From Ignelater luminosus (taxonomy: Eukaryota; Arthropoda; Insecta; Coleoptera; Elateridae), in assembly GCA_011009095.1 (NCBI GenBank), contig VTPC01090039.1, positions 180,318-244,317 of the forward strand: a DNA stretch of 64,000 nucleotides. Reading direction: 5' to 3'. The notes below the pieces were generated by a model, which worked only from the letters and a program-made list of their open reading frames with translations, had not been told where the DNA came from and made no database searches. Below are positions 49,761 through 62,219 of the stretch, piece by piece. Made by a program: the position numbers and the translations under genes. The number at the start of each line of letters is the position of its first letter. Position 1 is the first letter of the stretch.

Positions 49761-52261
49761 AATGTTTGTTTATTTACCTATGAACACTAAACTACTTGTA
49801 TCGTAGCTTAACTAGAAAATAGGATTACTGTAGTAAATTTCAACATTAAATTTTTGTCTTCGTTGTTTTAACGCGTAATGGTAAAATAAATAGCTTATTT
49901 CGTAGGTATTTGATATTTTTAGGCGCAAACTTCTATTGAGTATTTTGAACTTTTGTTCTTGAATTCTACTTATACAAATAGCTTAACTTCCTATAGTTTG
50001 GAAAAATAATTTTTCCAAAGCTGTCCTTGTTACTTTCGAAATGACTTGCCTACAATTCATTCTTTGAGGTTAAATTACGTAAAATTCGCTTCAGTTTTCG
50101 ACTTACTTATTAAGAGTACCAACAAATTCATACTAAGTCAAAAATGCGGTAAATTTGACTTAAATAAAATTAACCTTAAAACTGCCAGAACTTACTTGAT
50201 TTTGGGAGATTCTTTTTAAACTTCTAGTGTGTGCTATTCTATTCTTGCAATTGTTGTTGGTTTTGTTTTGTTTTTACTGTTTGTTGCTCGATATAAAAAA
50301 ATTGTAAAACTGTTCATAATGGAAGATTGATTTTAACAACCTCATTGTTCTATTTACAAAACTGAAAAACTGCCCGAGTTATTTGATCGTTTCTTTGAAT
50401 CCTTGGCAACTCCGTAACTGAAAACTGATTATTCTAATTTTATATTTTATGTAAAAGAACACAACATCTATGAAATCTTCATTAGGAAGTTTTGACTTTC
50501 ACTGAAAACTTCAATACAGCCTAATCAATTATTTCTTTATAACCACAAACAACTCTTAAACTAATAACCTTATTATAATAATAATTATGATATCATTGGC
50601 GTTGTTAACTTGTCTCATTTTTAATTCATCATTTCTATAAAACAGAAAATTCTTGAGATAGCGTAAATATTTATGTGGCGATTTAAAAAGCAATAGTTTT
50701 ACAATTCATGCACATATTTCTTTTGCCGTTCCCAAGGGATAAAAAAGACATTACGCTTCTGTTTCTAGTAAATGAAAAAAGCAATTTAAACCACGGTAGT
50801 CATACATCATACCGTTAATGCTGCAGATGTCTCTTCTGTGGATTCAGCCTTTTAAAATAAATTTTAATTTTTCGTCGGGATTGCTCGACAACGTCCCTTT
50901 TTCTTATATAACCAATTTTTTAACTATTCCTACCGTTTACTATTAGCTAAAATAAATCAGAGAAACAAACAAGATTTTTTTTCTGTTGGATAGAAAAATA
51001 AGGAAATTAAATATTTGTACGTGTAAAAAAAGGAGGAAAAAAGTTGAATATTAATTACTTAAAAATACTCCCGCTTGTTTCCTCTTGAATGTAAAAAGCT
51101 GAAAATAAATTACGTAAACGTGTGATAACACTTAGCGGATTGCGTGTTATTAAAAAGAATGAAATGGATATAAAAGAGAAACAAGGAAAAAGCTCGACAT
51201 TCGTTTTTAAATACTCATCATTATTACTATTATTCTTCATCTTTATTGATAAGCAAGGTATTATAATATCATGAAATTGATGTTTAATGTAACGGTTTCG
51301 AACAAATTACACATTGCTTTTAATGTTGAGTGTACAGGAAGTATAATAATTGGGTTTCTCGGGTACGTGTAGGAGTAGATACATTGACCAATATGCGTTT
51401 TCACTTTAATTGTTCAATCTTTATAAAAACAGCAGCAGATGTTAGAGAATGTAAAGCAGCAACCAACATCGTATAGCTAGGCTATACGTGTGCACATAAA
51501 ACATGCATCGATTAAATTGGTCGACCTTATGTTGTTTCATTATTAAAGAGTTTCGTCTGAAACCGAAATTATTGGTTAATAAAAACTTCTTGACAAGTAA
51601 TTGACAGTTAAAATCACACCCCTTTTCATTTTTACTTAAAAATTTAATTTAGTGTATATAGAAGTTTCTAACACTTTAAAATTTAATCAGTACTAGCTAG
51701 TAGATTCTATCTTTTGAAACAAAAAAGTTTTTAAAGAAAAAGAAAACGAAAACAGAAGTCGGATTCATAATGAAATATTAAAACTGAAGCATTATTTTAA
51801 TAATGACGAATTAAAACGGCAGGTAAGCGTCGAAATCTAGAAAGCTGTGATTAAAAACGAGAGCGCAAAACGAAAAACGGAAAAGACGGGTTAAGAGGAA
51901 AAACTTGGAAAGAAATTAAAAGAGATGATGGACCAATGCATTTTTTAATAACGCAATCGAGGGTTGATTAACTGGTCCACTTAAAACACAACTGCCACTT
52001 CGAATTTTTTCTGTTTTCTTAATTGTTTCCTTATTAATATTGCAATTGATTAGACTAGACAGTTTTTCTCTCCCTCCCTCTCTCTCTTTCTTTCGATTAG
52101 AAATTAAATACGAGATAACTTGTTTTATCACGAGAGTTGAAATCCGAAGCGAGGAATATTAAATCTGAAACACCCACGCTTACAGACATACTTACACACA
52201 GCATTCATTACACATATCTTTCATTATTAAACATTCATAATTAACTGAATTAATATTTCAG

Positions 52262-52487
52262 ATCTTCATGCACAAATCGGCGATGCAAATGCATGCCCGG
52301 GAGTTGACTGGAAGATCGGATGTGAAACCGCATCAGTGCCAGCAATGTCTAAAGTCCTTCAGCAGTAATCATCAATTGGTTCAACATATTAGAGTACATA
52401 CAGGCGAAAAGCCTTACAAATGTTCCTATTGTGATAGGCGCTTCAAGCAGCTTAGCCACGTTCAACAGCACACGCGATTACACACGG
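52262..52487 (+). CDS. rn: Zinc-finger exon of a Rotund/Squeeze-type transcription factor
   Basis: The acceptor TTAATATTTCAG ends at 52261. The exon is open in frame from 52262 (IFMHKSAMQMHAREL) and ends G|GTAAGT at 52487-52488 in phase 1, a consensus donor. It encodes two C2H2 fingers. Finger 1 runs from CQQC to HIRVH, spacing C-x2-C-x12-H-x3-H; the TGEKPYKC linker follows; finger 2 runs from CSYC to HTRLH with the same spacing. HTG at the end leads into the next linker. The order KPHQCQQCLKSF, SSNHQLVQH, DRRFKQLSHVQQH is what I know from Drosophila Rotund and Squeeze and, more loosely, LIN-29 and ZNF362/384. These are nuclear DNA-binding regulators; rotund acts in leg, antenna and wing patterning and olfactory neuron identity, and squeeze in neuron identity. 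The family has five fingers, and fingers 3-5 should lie in later exons, not found before 64000. The symbol rn is preferred over sqz because Drosophila rn is the one with a large, multi-promoter locus, but the finger sequence alone does not separate them. Confidence 0.93.
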
Positions 52488-54370
52488 GTAAGTCAAATAT
52501 TGTTTATTGAATTTTAAATTTTAAAAATTGATTAACGTCTTTCTAAATCATTTAGAGATTTTCAAGTAGTACTATCTGGTTATTTCTCAGGTATTAGAAG
52601 TTTCTAAAAGTATTTCAAGCTTTCCATAATAAAATGGAATTAAATGGTTTCGTATAATAATAATTGATTATGAGCTACTAGAGCTTTTAACTTCTTAATA
52701 TGTTAGGTTTAGTAGTCTATTTATTGTAATTTATCATTAATCTAGAAAACTCATTAAAGATTTACCGCGTACTTACAAATCTTTAGCTAATTTAAGAAAT
52801 CAATAATAAGACATTTTATTATTCTCGGAATGGCTTACTGTTTCCTTATTTCGGAAGGCAACAAAATGCAATACTTACAATTGTTTGTATTTGCACAGAA
52901 CCATCACATTAACACTCGCTCCATACTAAATTCAAAAGATACAGGAAACATTCTTCAAAAGATTATCGTAGGATAGAGTTCTATTAGTTACGACTGTTAC
53001 AATTTACTTAAAAACAAGACGATTGGACCGTTAGGAACTGGAAATATAGAGATTTTAGATATCAGTACTCTCACCTCGATATATCTTAGAAGTCTTAGTG
53101 TTTGGTACAAGATAAATTTTACAATTTAGTCTTAGATGTTTAGAAGGATCTGACATGTTTAAAGAATTGCTGCAAGAAAGAAATTTGTTCAATCTTAATT
53201 ATAGAAATCTTTGACCGATTTACTTTATTATGTTTTGATACCATCAAAACAGAAACTTAGATTTCTTTTTAATTATCATCCCAGAATTGTTAAGGAAACT
53301 TGATGACGATTACTGAACATACATATGAATAAATCGGACCCATAATATTGTAAGATGTCGAACTTAGAAATGTTGATCATTACTGATATACATATGGCTT
53401 CAGAATTCTGACTGAACGTTTTTTATTTTCTAGTCATCTGTAAAACAAATATTGAACTGGCATACAAGAACGTCAAAGTGTTAAGGTTCTTTATCATTAT
53501 CATTTCTGCTATCTCTCAAATTGGTTTTAACCAAACCAAAGATCAGTAGAAAATCGAATTCCACAACTACGTTCATCTAGACTTATCTAGACAACTTTCT
53601 CATCTACTCATGGTTTAAAACACTTAACAAGAGAACAAAACTGGTACCTAATAACCGTGATGGACAACATATGGCTGTGGCTCCCAGTACTTTTGTCGTA
53701 TACAACTGCGGTATAATATTGGGTCGCCCATAATCGTTCGAAAACGTTGCGAGATTCCTATACATGCCAGGAACCAATTTTTGGGAGCATAAAGTTGGTT
53801 TTCCTTTTCAACTTTTACATAAACTGCAAAAATAAAGTGTTGAGAAACCAAACTAAAATCATAGTAAACAATTCTACACAATGTAATTATTCTAATTATT
53901 CTAATTCTTCTAACTTTAAAATTCTTTTCCTTAGATTTGAATATTCTATACCGCCGTAACTGGCTCCCAATGGAAGAAAGCTTTTGGTAATTATTGTAAA
54001 CAGAACTGCTATGGGAATTAAAACAGTGTTTCGATATCACGTAATCATCCACCCCTTACGCTTTCCTACAAAGCCGAACTCAACTTAGGTTAAGTCCCTT
54101 TCCTCACATACCTTGGTTCTGGGCGCCAAGGTACAGAGGGTGTTTTCAACCGGCGTCACTCTTATTCTACCAGAGAAGGAACGACAGTGCAGAGTTTCTA
54201 TTGGGCTCCAGGGGGATCATATAAACAAGGGTCATCGAAATCATATAAAAAGTTTTCGAGTGCTAGAAAATGACTATACTCGACTATACCTTTTGACACG
54301 CTCGTTCTCTGAACCCAGGATTAGTGAAGAGTTTTCAAGCAACATTTTTGATAGACAACACTTTTCTACC

Positions 54371-54406
54371 GTGGCTTGTATAAAAGAAAAATACATTACA
54401 AGCCAC
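54371..54406. repeat. 10-bp perfect hairpin
   Basis: GTGGCTTGTA at 54371-54380 is inverted as TACAAGCCAC at 54397-54406, with 16 bases between. ACC and GGT extend the pairing beyond small bulges. Outside this, pairing is weak, so it is short for a microRNA precursor but in the right range to be worth folding. It lies inside the downstream intron. Confidence 0.4.
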
Positions 54407-56459
54407 GATGGTCAACCGTTGTGGTTACTAAAAGAAAACATTAATAATTCGGAAAATAAGGAAAATGTTTAGTTAAAACAACTTGTGGCCATTAGACCTC
54501 GTTTAAGTCCATATCTATGGAGGCACTTTAGATATATTAGATACAGTTGGATAGAAAAGCCTAAATACTGATAAAGTTAACAAACTAAACCTGTCTTCCA
54601 ATAATTTTTGTCATACAGTTGTCAGAGCAACAAAGCATTACTGCATGAATACTGTTAAATTAAAGATGGACGAACATGACTTAATTTGAATAAAACGATT
54701 TCTGACCACAGATATATTCTGCTCAAAGCAGTTTTGTGTTTGTTTTAGGATTTTTTTCTTGGTGGTTTTGTGGGAGTGCTTTGGCTTGTATTTCTCAACA
54801 ACAATCAAATAATTGTGGAAAAATCATCAAGATCTAGAAATCACACAGCAAGTTCTCAAAGTTGTATCTACCATCAAGTTCTTCATTCTATAGCTCAGGT
54901 TTTTTGAATTTAAGCATTTTGGTACATTGATTGGCTTTACATAGTCTTCTCTTGAAAGAAGAAATTTATCTAACAATTAGTATAGTCAGGGATTTCGATT
55001 AACAACAAAGTAAGTTTCTGCATTTTTTGCAGATTGTTAAAATTTCTATAGAAAACGTTAGATATCGAGTAGGATTTGAACGTGCATCCTTGGTAAGCTG
55101 TATCACAGAATCAGAATGATGATAACAAAACGCATACTGTTTACATATTTGAGTTGATGTCATCTTAAAAAGAATTTAAAGAATCCAATGACGAATATGC
55201 TGGATGCGTAGGTTGGATCCGACAACTATACCCCGTATCTGTTCTGGGTCGGTTTCGGAGATCCGGATCTATACTGATTTAACGTCAGATTCGATTCGGA
55301 CTGCACAATTCATTGGGATGTGGATTTACTCCTGTTCCAAATAAATTTAATTTCTAACCCAGAGTGATCAAAAATTCAGATTCGTACAGAACCAGCTCTA
55401 CTCATTTACCTCTTACCTTGGTTACCAGTCTTGTGGTTATCAAAGCATAATTTACTAAAAAATGCAAAATGAAAAGTTGCAAACTATAGGTCCCTGTATT
55501 TGCTCTACATTTAAGGAGTTAAATTCTCAGTAATTTTATTGTTTTTGTAGAAACCACCCTGCAAAGTATATAAACCTCTAGATATATGTGAAAAAAATAG
55601 ATGGAATGCACAGCAGTGCACATAAGAACTTATTTATTTCGTGTTCTGTAGAATCTGAACTAAAATGTTAAAAAATATCAGGTGCCTACATCCTGTTCTA
55701 AAACGTTAAAATCTCTGTTTTCCAAAATATCCAAATTTTTTTAAGAGAATGGAAAGTTTGCAAATAACACTAATTTCAACTTGTTGATTCCCGCTTACTC
55801 AATTTTTCTATCAAGCTTTCAACTACTCAACGAAATGAAGTTCATCTTTGTTATATCTTTAGAAATAAAAAATATCCAGATAAATTCAGTTTTTCTGTGT
55901 GATTTTAAGATTTTTCTGAAGAACTAATTAGAGTGTTTGACCAAAAACTCGGGTAAATAATAAGAGTTACGCAACACTACAGAGACACACGATAAAAACA
56001 TCAGAGAATAAATAGCACAAACTTCAAAATGAATCGTACCAATACCAAGAGCCAGAGAGCCCAAAATTACCATAAGTCTCAACCTTGTATTTTCTTTCTC
56101 TTTTTCTAAATTCTTGTTTGTTTTAAAGTCTTTTCTACCTTTACATTATCTTCTCAAGTGATTTCTGGTTCTTTTTTCCCTCTTCTATTACTTTGAGAGT
56201 TATGCATATTATACATGTCTCATCTTTTACTGATATCATAGCTTGCAATTACAGAAACGGATTGACTGTAAAATTGGGCCCAAGGAGTTCATTAAAACGG
56301 CTGCGTTATTTGATTGGAAACACTGAACGTTAAAATCTAAATCTATTCAAGATTCTGACATTATATCTTTAAATTTTATTCTCTAAAAACTTAAGTTGGT
56401 AGAAATCAATTGATCTTTTTTTCTTCAGTCGAATAATTTTGTAGCGAATGACCATAACA

Positions 56460-56830
56460 GACCTTCAACATAAAAGCAATTTGACGGTGCTTATCAGTTT
56501 TTCTAACTAATGGTCGCCTGATCCATAAACTTAGTTGAGTCTTTTCTCTCTATCATTCCACATATCATCGTCAATCTTTTGTGTGTTTTTTTTGTTATAA
56601 TCCAAACCTCAGCCCCATAATGGTATACATTCAACTATCGTTTGGGAAATTCATCTTCTTTGTATTATTGATAATTTTCTTATGGCAAAAGAACAGAGTT
56701 TATCTGTAATTTTTGTATGGCCGTTTTGTTCGAATAATTCCTGCTGTAATTTTATTCTCTTGGTGTGGTCGTCAGCAAATAACAATTTCTGTATGAATTA
56801 TCATCAGCATCATAATGTTTTTTGTTTTTA
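56460..56830 (-). mobile_element. LINE remnant with YGAEVW motif, broken
   Basis: On the - strand, about 56628 down to 56510, an open stretch reads YHYGAEVWIITKKTHKRL, matching the 'lYGaEtWtltkk...rl' block that follows the RT thumb in RTE/L2-like insect LINEs. Just upstream on the - strand (about 56780 to 56650) a different frame gives LFADDHTKRIKLQQELFEQN and ITDKLCSFAIRKLS, resembling the preceding 'T.EIk.RI..a...f.......l....l....r' helix. The catalytic YADD block itself is not present (the LFADD here is in the wrong place). The fragment is short, shifted and old, and lies opposite to the host gene. Confidence 0.5.
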
Positions 56831-58140
56831 ACGGTAACTATGAAGGCATGGACTAATCTAAACTTACTGCCCTAATACATGAGACAACTAAATTTTGCTT
56901 AGGATCTTCTTGTGCCTCCTTAATTCAAAGCCAAATGTGGTATATAATTAGTTTTGAATAAAAGAATAATATTACTTGTGTTTCATTAGTTGAGAATACT
57001 TTTTTAGGTTTCTAAAATTAAGAAGCTTAATTAGAAGATGAAAATTCCCCACGAAATTCATACACAGATTGAGAGTATCTGTTTTCATGTTGCATCAAAA
57101 GGGAAATTGAAATAGGTATACGAAAACAGGACAAGTGTCAGTATGGTGCAACATCAGTAGAGATTCTGTTTCCAGGGTTTTTCCCTCGATTAAAAAATTC
57201 ACTTTCTTGCTGGTTTGATTTTGAAATTGGGTTATGCATAGAAAGAAAAATAAATCATTAGGGAGTACCTGCCTTGATAGCTTGACTGTAACGTTCCACG
57301 ATAGACCATTTTCTAAATTCACTTCTACAAAACAAAATTTAGGCCTTCTTTGTTTAGTGACCCAAACACCACTTTTAGAGACGAATTCCTGAAATAGTTA
57401 CAACATTGTTACAGAAGTACAAAAATAGGTAAGCTAGATTTTAGGCTTTAAAAGTCAGAAAGGCCAAAAAACTCATAATTTCTTTTAGTAGTACAAATGG
57501 ATACCGCATCAGCAATTTTGTAGGAAATCTTTATTACTGACTAAAGAGGAATCTTCAAGTGGAAATATAAAACACAATGATCTTCCATTGGTTCAGATTT
57601 AAAATCAGTTCCTATACCTCTTGACATGTATGCAGGGCCAATCTCAAACGTTAAGGCTATGAGGTGACAGCCTTAGAACGCACAAATCGGTTTGAAGAAC
57701 AAAAATGGTAAGCCCCACCCAATATTTTGCCATGCAACGTAAAGTTGTAAATCTTCTTTGTCTAGAAGAGTATTCCTCAATGTTTTCTGGTCTTAAAATA
57801 ATTTAGATGGAATCTCAGTGTTCATTTTCAGTGCAGTATCTATAATGTAAATATATACAAATGAAGGTTTTGCGTAAAATTTAGACAAACACTTTAATAA
57901 GATTAAAAAATTATTGCTGCCTTTTGAACAGGCTTCTTATCGGTTTGGAATTGTTGAGAGCGTTGTTTAGCCGAGAATTGCATACATTAATTCTGAATTA
58001 GGTATCCATTTTAGTCTTCTTGATATTGATCATCTTTTTTTCTACTTCAGATAATTTTAATAGAACTGCAGTAAGTGCTTTTCAGCTTAGATGTTAACAG
58101 AAGATTTTAGTAATTTTTAGTCAATGGTTTCAGGCGTGGT

Positions 58141-58416
58141 GGTTTCAAGTGGTAAGACTATATCTTCAAATGTCTAAATCTATCAGCCTGTGTAGGTCTC
58201 TGTGTGCTCATACTTTTCGAATTGGGTTTATCAACCGGTTGGGCTTGTGTAATAAGTTAAGTTATCCAAACCGAGTGTTTTTCACTAACAGATACCTACT
58301 TTTATATCAAGTCTTTTAAATCAGAAGATTTTTAATATTGTTTGGTATAAGGCGCAGGGGCTCAAAAATCTGAAGTTGCCCCAGGGGGGCACTAAATACT
58401 GAGGCCGACCCTGCGT
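58141..58416 (+). repeat. Dispersed repeat, copy 2
   Basis: Second copy of the family at 46411-46643: GGTTTCAAG, AAATGTCTA, TGCTCATACTTTTCGAATTG, AGAAGATTTTTAATATTGTT, and the end GCACTAAATACTGAGGCCGA. Near the end it has a GC-rich block (TTGCCCCAGGGGGGCAC) that copy 1 has largely lost, so copy 2 may be closer to the ancestral form. Same orientation as copy 1. No coding content. Confidence 0.6.
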
Positions 58417-60574
58417 GTATGTAACTGATGAGGAGTACTGTCGAACGTTAAAGATCTGTTTGAAAATTTATAGTTACTCTCTAATTATTATTATTAGTAC
58501 ACCACTCATTATACTTTCACTGATTTAAGTTAAGTGTTCAAATAAGCATCAAGCATCTTCAACTCAAATTCTAAAGTTGTTAATCTGTCGAAAACTAAAC
58601 CTCATGAACTAGGTGCTTTTATTCATTTAAAGATTGGGAGTTTGACAAAGAAATTTAGGTTTACCGGACGTACATGAAAAACCATCGATACGGCCAGGTG
58701 TGCAGAATTAAAATTTTTACATGTAAACTATCAAATTTATCAAGATATCAATGTGATAAGTTGTGTTTATTCTGAAAAGTTCTAAATTAGAGACACAAGC
58801 TTTTTATTAACACTTCCAATGGAAAATACCAAGAAATGTAACAATTTTTTTCTAACAATTGCGGTATGTGTGGCAATACTCACCTATTTAATTTATAATT
58901 ATGGAAAACCATTTGAAATTTTTGTAGGTCAATTATTGACATACTATTAACATATTTTAATTAAATGTAATTTAATGTAAAGGTCATTTAGCATTTATTA
59001 CAATTTCTGTGGTTTTGATTTATCATTATTCTTTTTCCGTATTGTATCCAAGGGAGTACAAGACTTATACATCCAGATAGATCGTTAAACGGGACAACAA
59101 AAAAACACCAAGCAAAAAACCACCCTACATATAAAATTGATTGCCAACTAAAAACGAACCCTAATCGTTTAATAAGAACGAAATTAAATATTTTCTTTTT
59201 AATCAAGCACTTTAGACTGACCATTATAGTAGACCTGCAGAATTTTGTAAAATATCTATTAGTTACTATCAACCTTTTAATAATTTATCTGGACTGTTTT
59301 TCTAATTATATTTTCATTCTAGCCTTATTTGATTTTCTTTTCATTAGGAACGATTTCATTTCTTTTTTGTTGATTTAATTATATTTAGAGATAGGAAAGA
59401 AAAATTTTTTAGAATTTTAAAATATTTCCTCAATGCAATTTGTTTCCCTACATATCTGGGAGAACCGAAAAAAAGGGGTTGAAAACTTTTTATGCATTAA
59501 CTCAATTTTTCATCACTTTGGGGATTCTAGTAATTAAAATTCAGAGACACACACAGCCATTATCGAAAACAAAGATGAATGAAAAAGGTGCAAAAATTTA
59601 AATGTCTCCAATATTTCAAATTAGTTTGGTGAATCCTACATATTTTTATATAAACGTTTTTAAAAGTAGATAGCGGCACACGAGACAAAAATGTCGTTTC
59701 ATACCAGTAACTCATTATATGGGAATTTTAATAATCAAATAAGTCTTTTCTTAGCTGAAGTAACTTTTAGAAAAAAAAGTTTGCTTTACTGGAATGTTCC
59801 CAATATTATGATAGTTAACATTATACTTTTGAAACTTAATTTTAACAGAAATGCCATTTAAGTGATTTCTGTGCGAAATGCAACAAAATTTGAAAACTGC
59901 TGAAAGAAAAATCTAAGTGTCCGCACCATAAAAATCCAGCACAGTACTAGTAATTTTTTCCTGCATATTCTTGTCACGTAATATTGGGTGAAATTTTATG
60001 CAGAATTTTTATCATCATGAAATGGCCATGTAATTGACTACTTTTATCGACTATTATGACTAACTTTTCCGCTGATAAAAAAAGAGTTGCTGCTCTTTAT
60101 ATTGTTTTTATAGTTAATGTTTCTTTTTGTTATGCACCTTTAAACTTTATTATAAGTTTCTAATTTAATTTCTTTCGTTAGTTCTTTGCTCTAAATGTTT
60201 CCTATTATAATGTACTTGTTAAAGTGTAAAAGAACAATTAAACGATTTTTTATATTCAAAGCAATATAAAACGATCGAATCACAATATTAATTAATAAAA
60301 TAATAGTAAATATTATACAAAAACCAAGGAATAATCCTTGAAAACAAGTCAGTTTATGTTGTGTAAGTAATAATTTATTACTACACTTATTAACAGCGAA
60401 AGTAATTTTTTTAAAAATCTGTAATAAAACTATAATCAGGTGTACTACAGATATAAAACGAAAATTTCCCATTCGGCTAATTAAAATTTAATTTTGATCT
60501 AAACGTAGCATTTATGGGTAAATTCGCCCTAGATATGGACGTAACATTAAATTTCACACTAGTCGATTTTCGGA

Positions 60575-60662
60575 CCGATGTTGGTAGTGTAACTATAGTG
60601 CAACCTAGTGGAACAATGCAATTTTAAATATTATTAACTGGAGTTACACCAACCAATATCGG
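60575..60662. repeat. Short inverted-repeat element
   Basis: CCGATGTTGGTAGTGTAACT at 60575-60594 is inverted as AGTTACACCAACCAATATCG starting at 60642 (three differences including a one-base shift). The loop is 47 bases. Total length is 88 bp. It may be a tiny MITE or a structured RNA element. A smaller CATCTA/TAGATG dyad follows at about 60691-60717. Family unknown. Confidence 0.5.
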
Positions 60663-62219
60663 TATGGATGGCTGTGTACTCGTATCGAGCTGCATCTATC
60701 TCTTGATGGTGTAGATGGGGTGGAAATTATTAGCTCTAATATCAACAAAATGTACCATCAGTTATTTAATCAAAAATCATAAAAACATTTTTGTACACAA
60801 TTTAATATCTATTTATAAAGGTTCCGTATTAATCGAATTGAAACTGTTAATACTTAATACTAAATAAATACTACTAAATAGGATATGTTTACTTTGATAA
60901 TGGTTTGTTTCCTTTTTTTAAAATATATACACTAGCTGGGACAAAGTTTTCTTAAAATAATTTACGAAAAGTTTTAAATTATACAGTTAATAATTAGATT
61001 ATCTAGTTTCAGAAATTGTGTTTGTTTTTCTTCTGACTTCTCATTTATTAATCTCTGAGTTCATGTAAGAAATAGATAATCATAAGAGAAACCCTGTTCT
61101 TCGTTAACTAATCATAACTCATAAAGCTCCTGATCTTTTTTACACTGATGAAATGCGTCTTACAGCCGACCGCACAAGTCTAATTGTCATCTAAAGCTGC
61201 ACTGATTGTTGAGCCTTTCTGGTACCTAATGGTTTGCGTTTGGTCTCATCATTATCTGGTTGTGTTTAACATTTAATTGTTATTCATTAGCTGGTTTTGC
61301 TAGGTGTCCAAAGCCATTGCTCTATTCTTTCTGTTGAAGATAAGTCTTCTTTTGGCACGTCTTTGACTTCAAGACCAATATGAAAGCTAAGCTAATTAAC
61401 AGCACAAAGGGACGCTGAAAAGTAATACACCCAATCCCTATAGTGAAATGTGCGCCTTGAAATTGGGTAAGCTGTAGTGTTTTAAAGAATCGTTCTATCT
61501 GATTCCATTGAATGTAGTAACAAAACAAGAAGTTTTGTCTTAATGAAACACTGTTTACTTTCCACTTTTGATTGGGTTCGCTCTTAATTATCAATTGGCA
61601 ATAATAATTCATTTAGTCGTGCACGTCTTTTAGAATAGTTGAATCTGACATTGATGCATTATAGACAGAAAACTTTTCTGGTGTTTCCAACACACTGGTA
61701 ATTTACTCCTCCACCATTTGCTAATAATTTTCTTTTTTGCATCCAACATTCTCTGTTAATTAACTTGCCTTGTAATGCTGATTTGGTTCTTACACGCTGG
61801 CTTAAGAAGTTTACTTTTATCTTCACTGCTGTCTTTCTTTAAACTTATAACTAACAGTCCACCACTACTAATTTACATCTAAATTTAAGATTATAATAAT
61901 AATTGAAATAAAAGTACAAACATTCTTAATAAAACACTAGAAGTTCTTAAGATTATACAAGTAAGTCTGTGAGTAACACTAAAAATACAAAATTAGGATA
62001 CCAAAGTACACTTAAGCTCTTCACGTGGGTCTAACATCTAGCTTTAAAGCTGACTCTATAAAAATTGAAAAAGATTTTGATCATAATTGCCTATGTATAG
62101 ATAGAAACATCAATACAATCAAGACGATAATGCATCAAATAGAAAAACAGAAAGTTTGCTTTTTTTATTTATATAATGCCTTATATATTTAACAATCAGA
62201 TTATTTTACATTCTATAAA

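Larger units (their letters stand above)
43127..52261 (+). other. Probable intron between N-terminal and zinc-finger exons
   Basis: Bounded by GTAACA at 43127 and TTAATATTTCAG ending at 52261, both in phase 0, giving 9135 bases. Contents I can name: a long foldback at 45670-46025, a dispersed repeat at 46411-46643, a LINE remnant at 47990-48340 and small repeats listed separately. About 50500-52260 is AT-rich unique-looking sequence. A polypyrimidine run CTCTCCCTCCCTCTCTCTC lies at about 52068-52086, some 170 bases before the acceptor. I found no additional coding exon, though one under about 40 codons would be easy to miss. Confidence 0.5.

Noticed and set aside
53648-54052. 134-codon open frame on the - strand
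   Set aside because: No recognisable domain, Lys/Ile/Arg-rich composition typical of AT-rich noncoding DNA, and no splice partners. Kept as unexplained only.
54113-54472. 119-codon open frame on the + strand
   Set aside because: Opens with TTG and not ATG, has no motif I recognise, and contains a perfect hairpin. Not supported as a host exon.
61322-61612. 96-codon - strand frame as part of a retroelement
   Set aside because: No catalytic or structural motif of any retroelement could be recognised.
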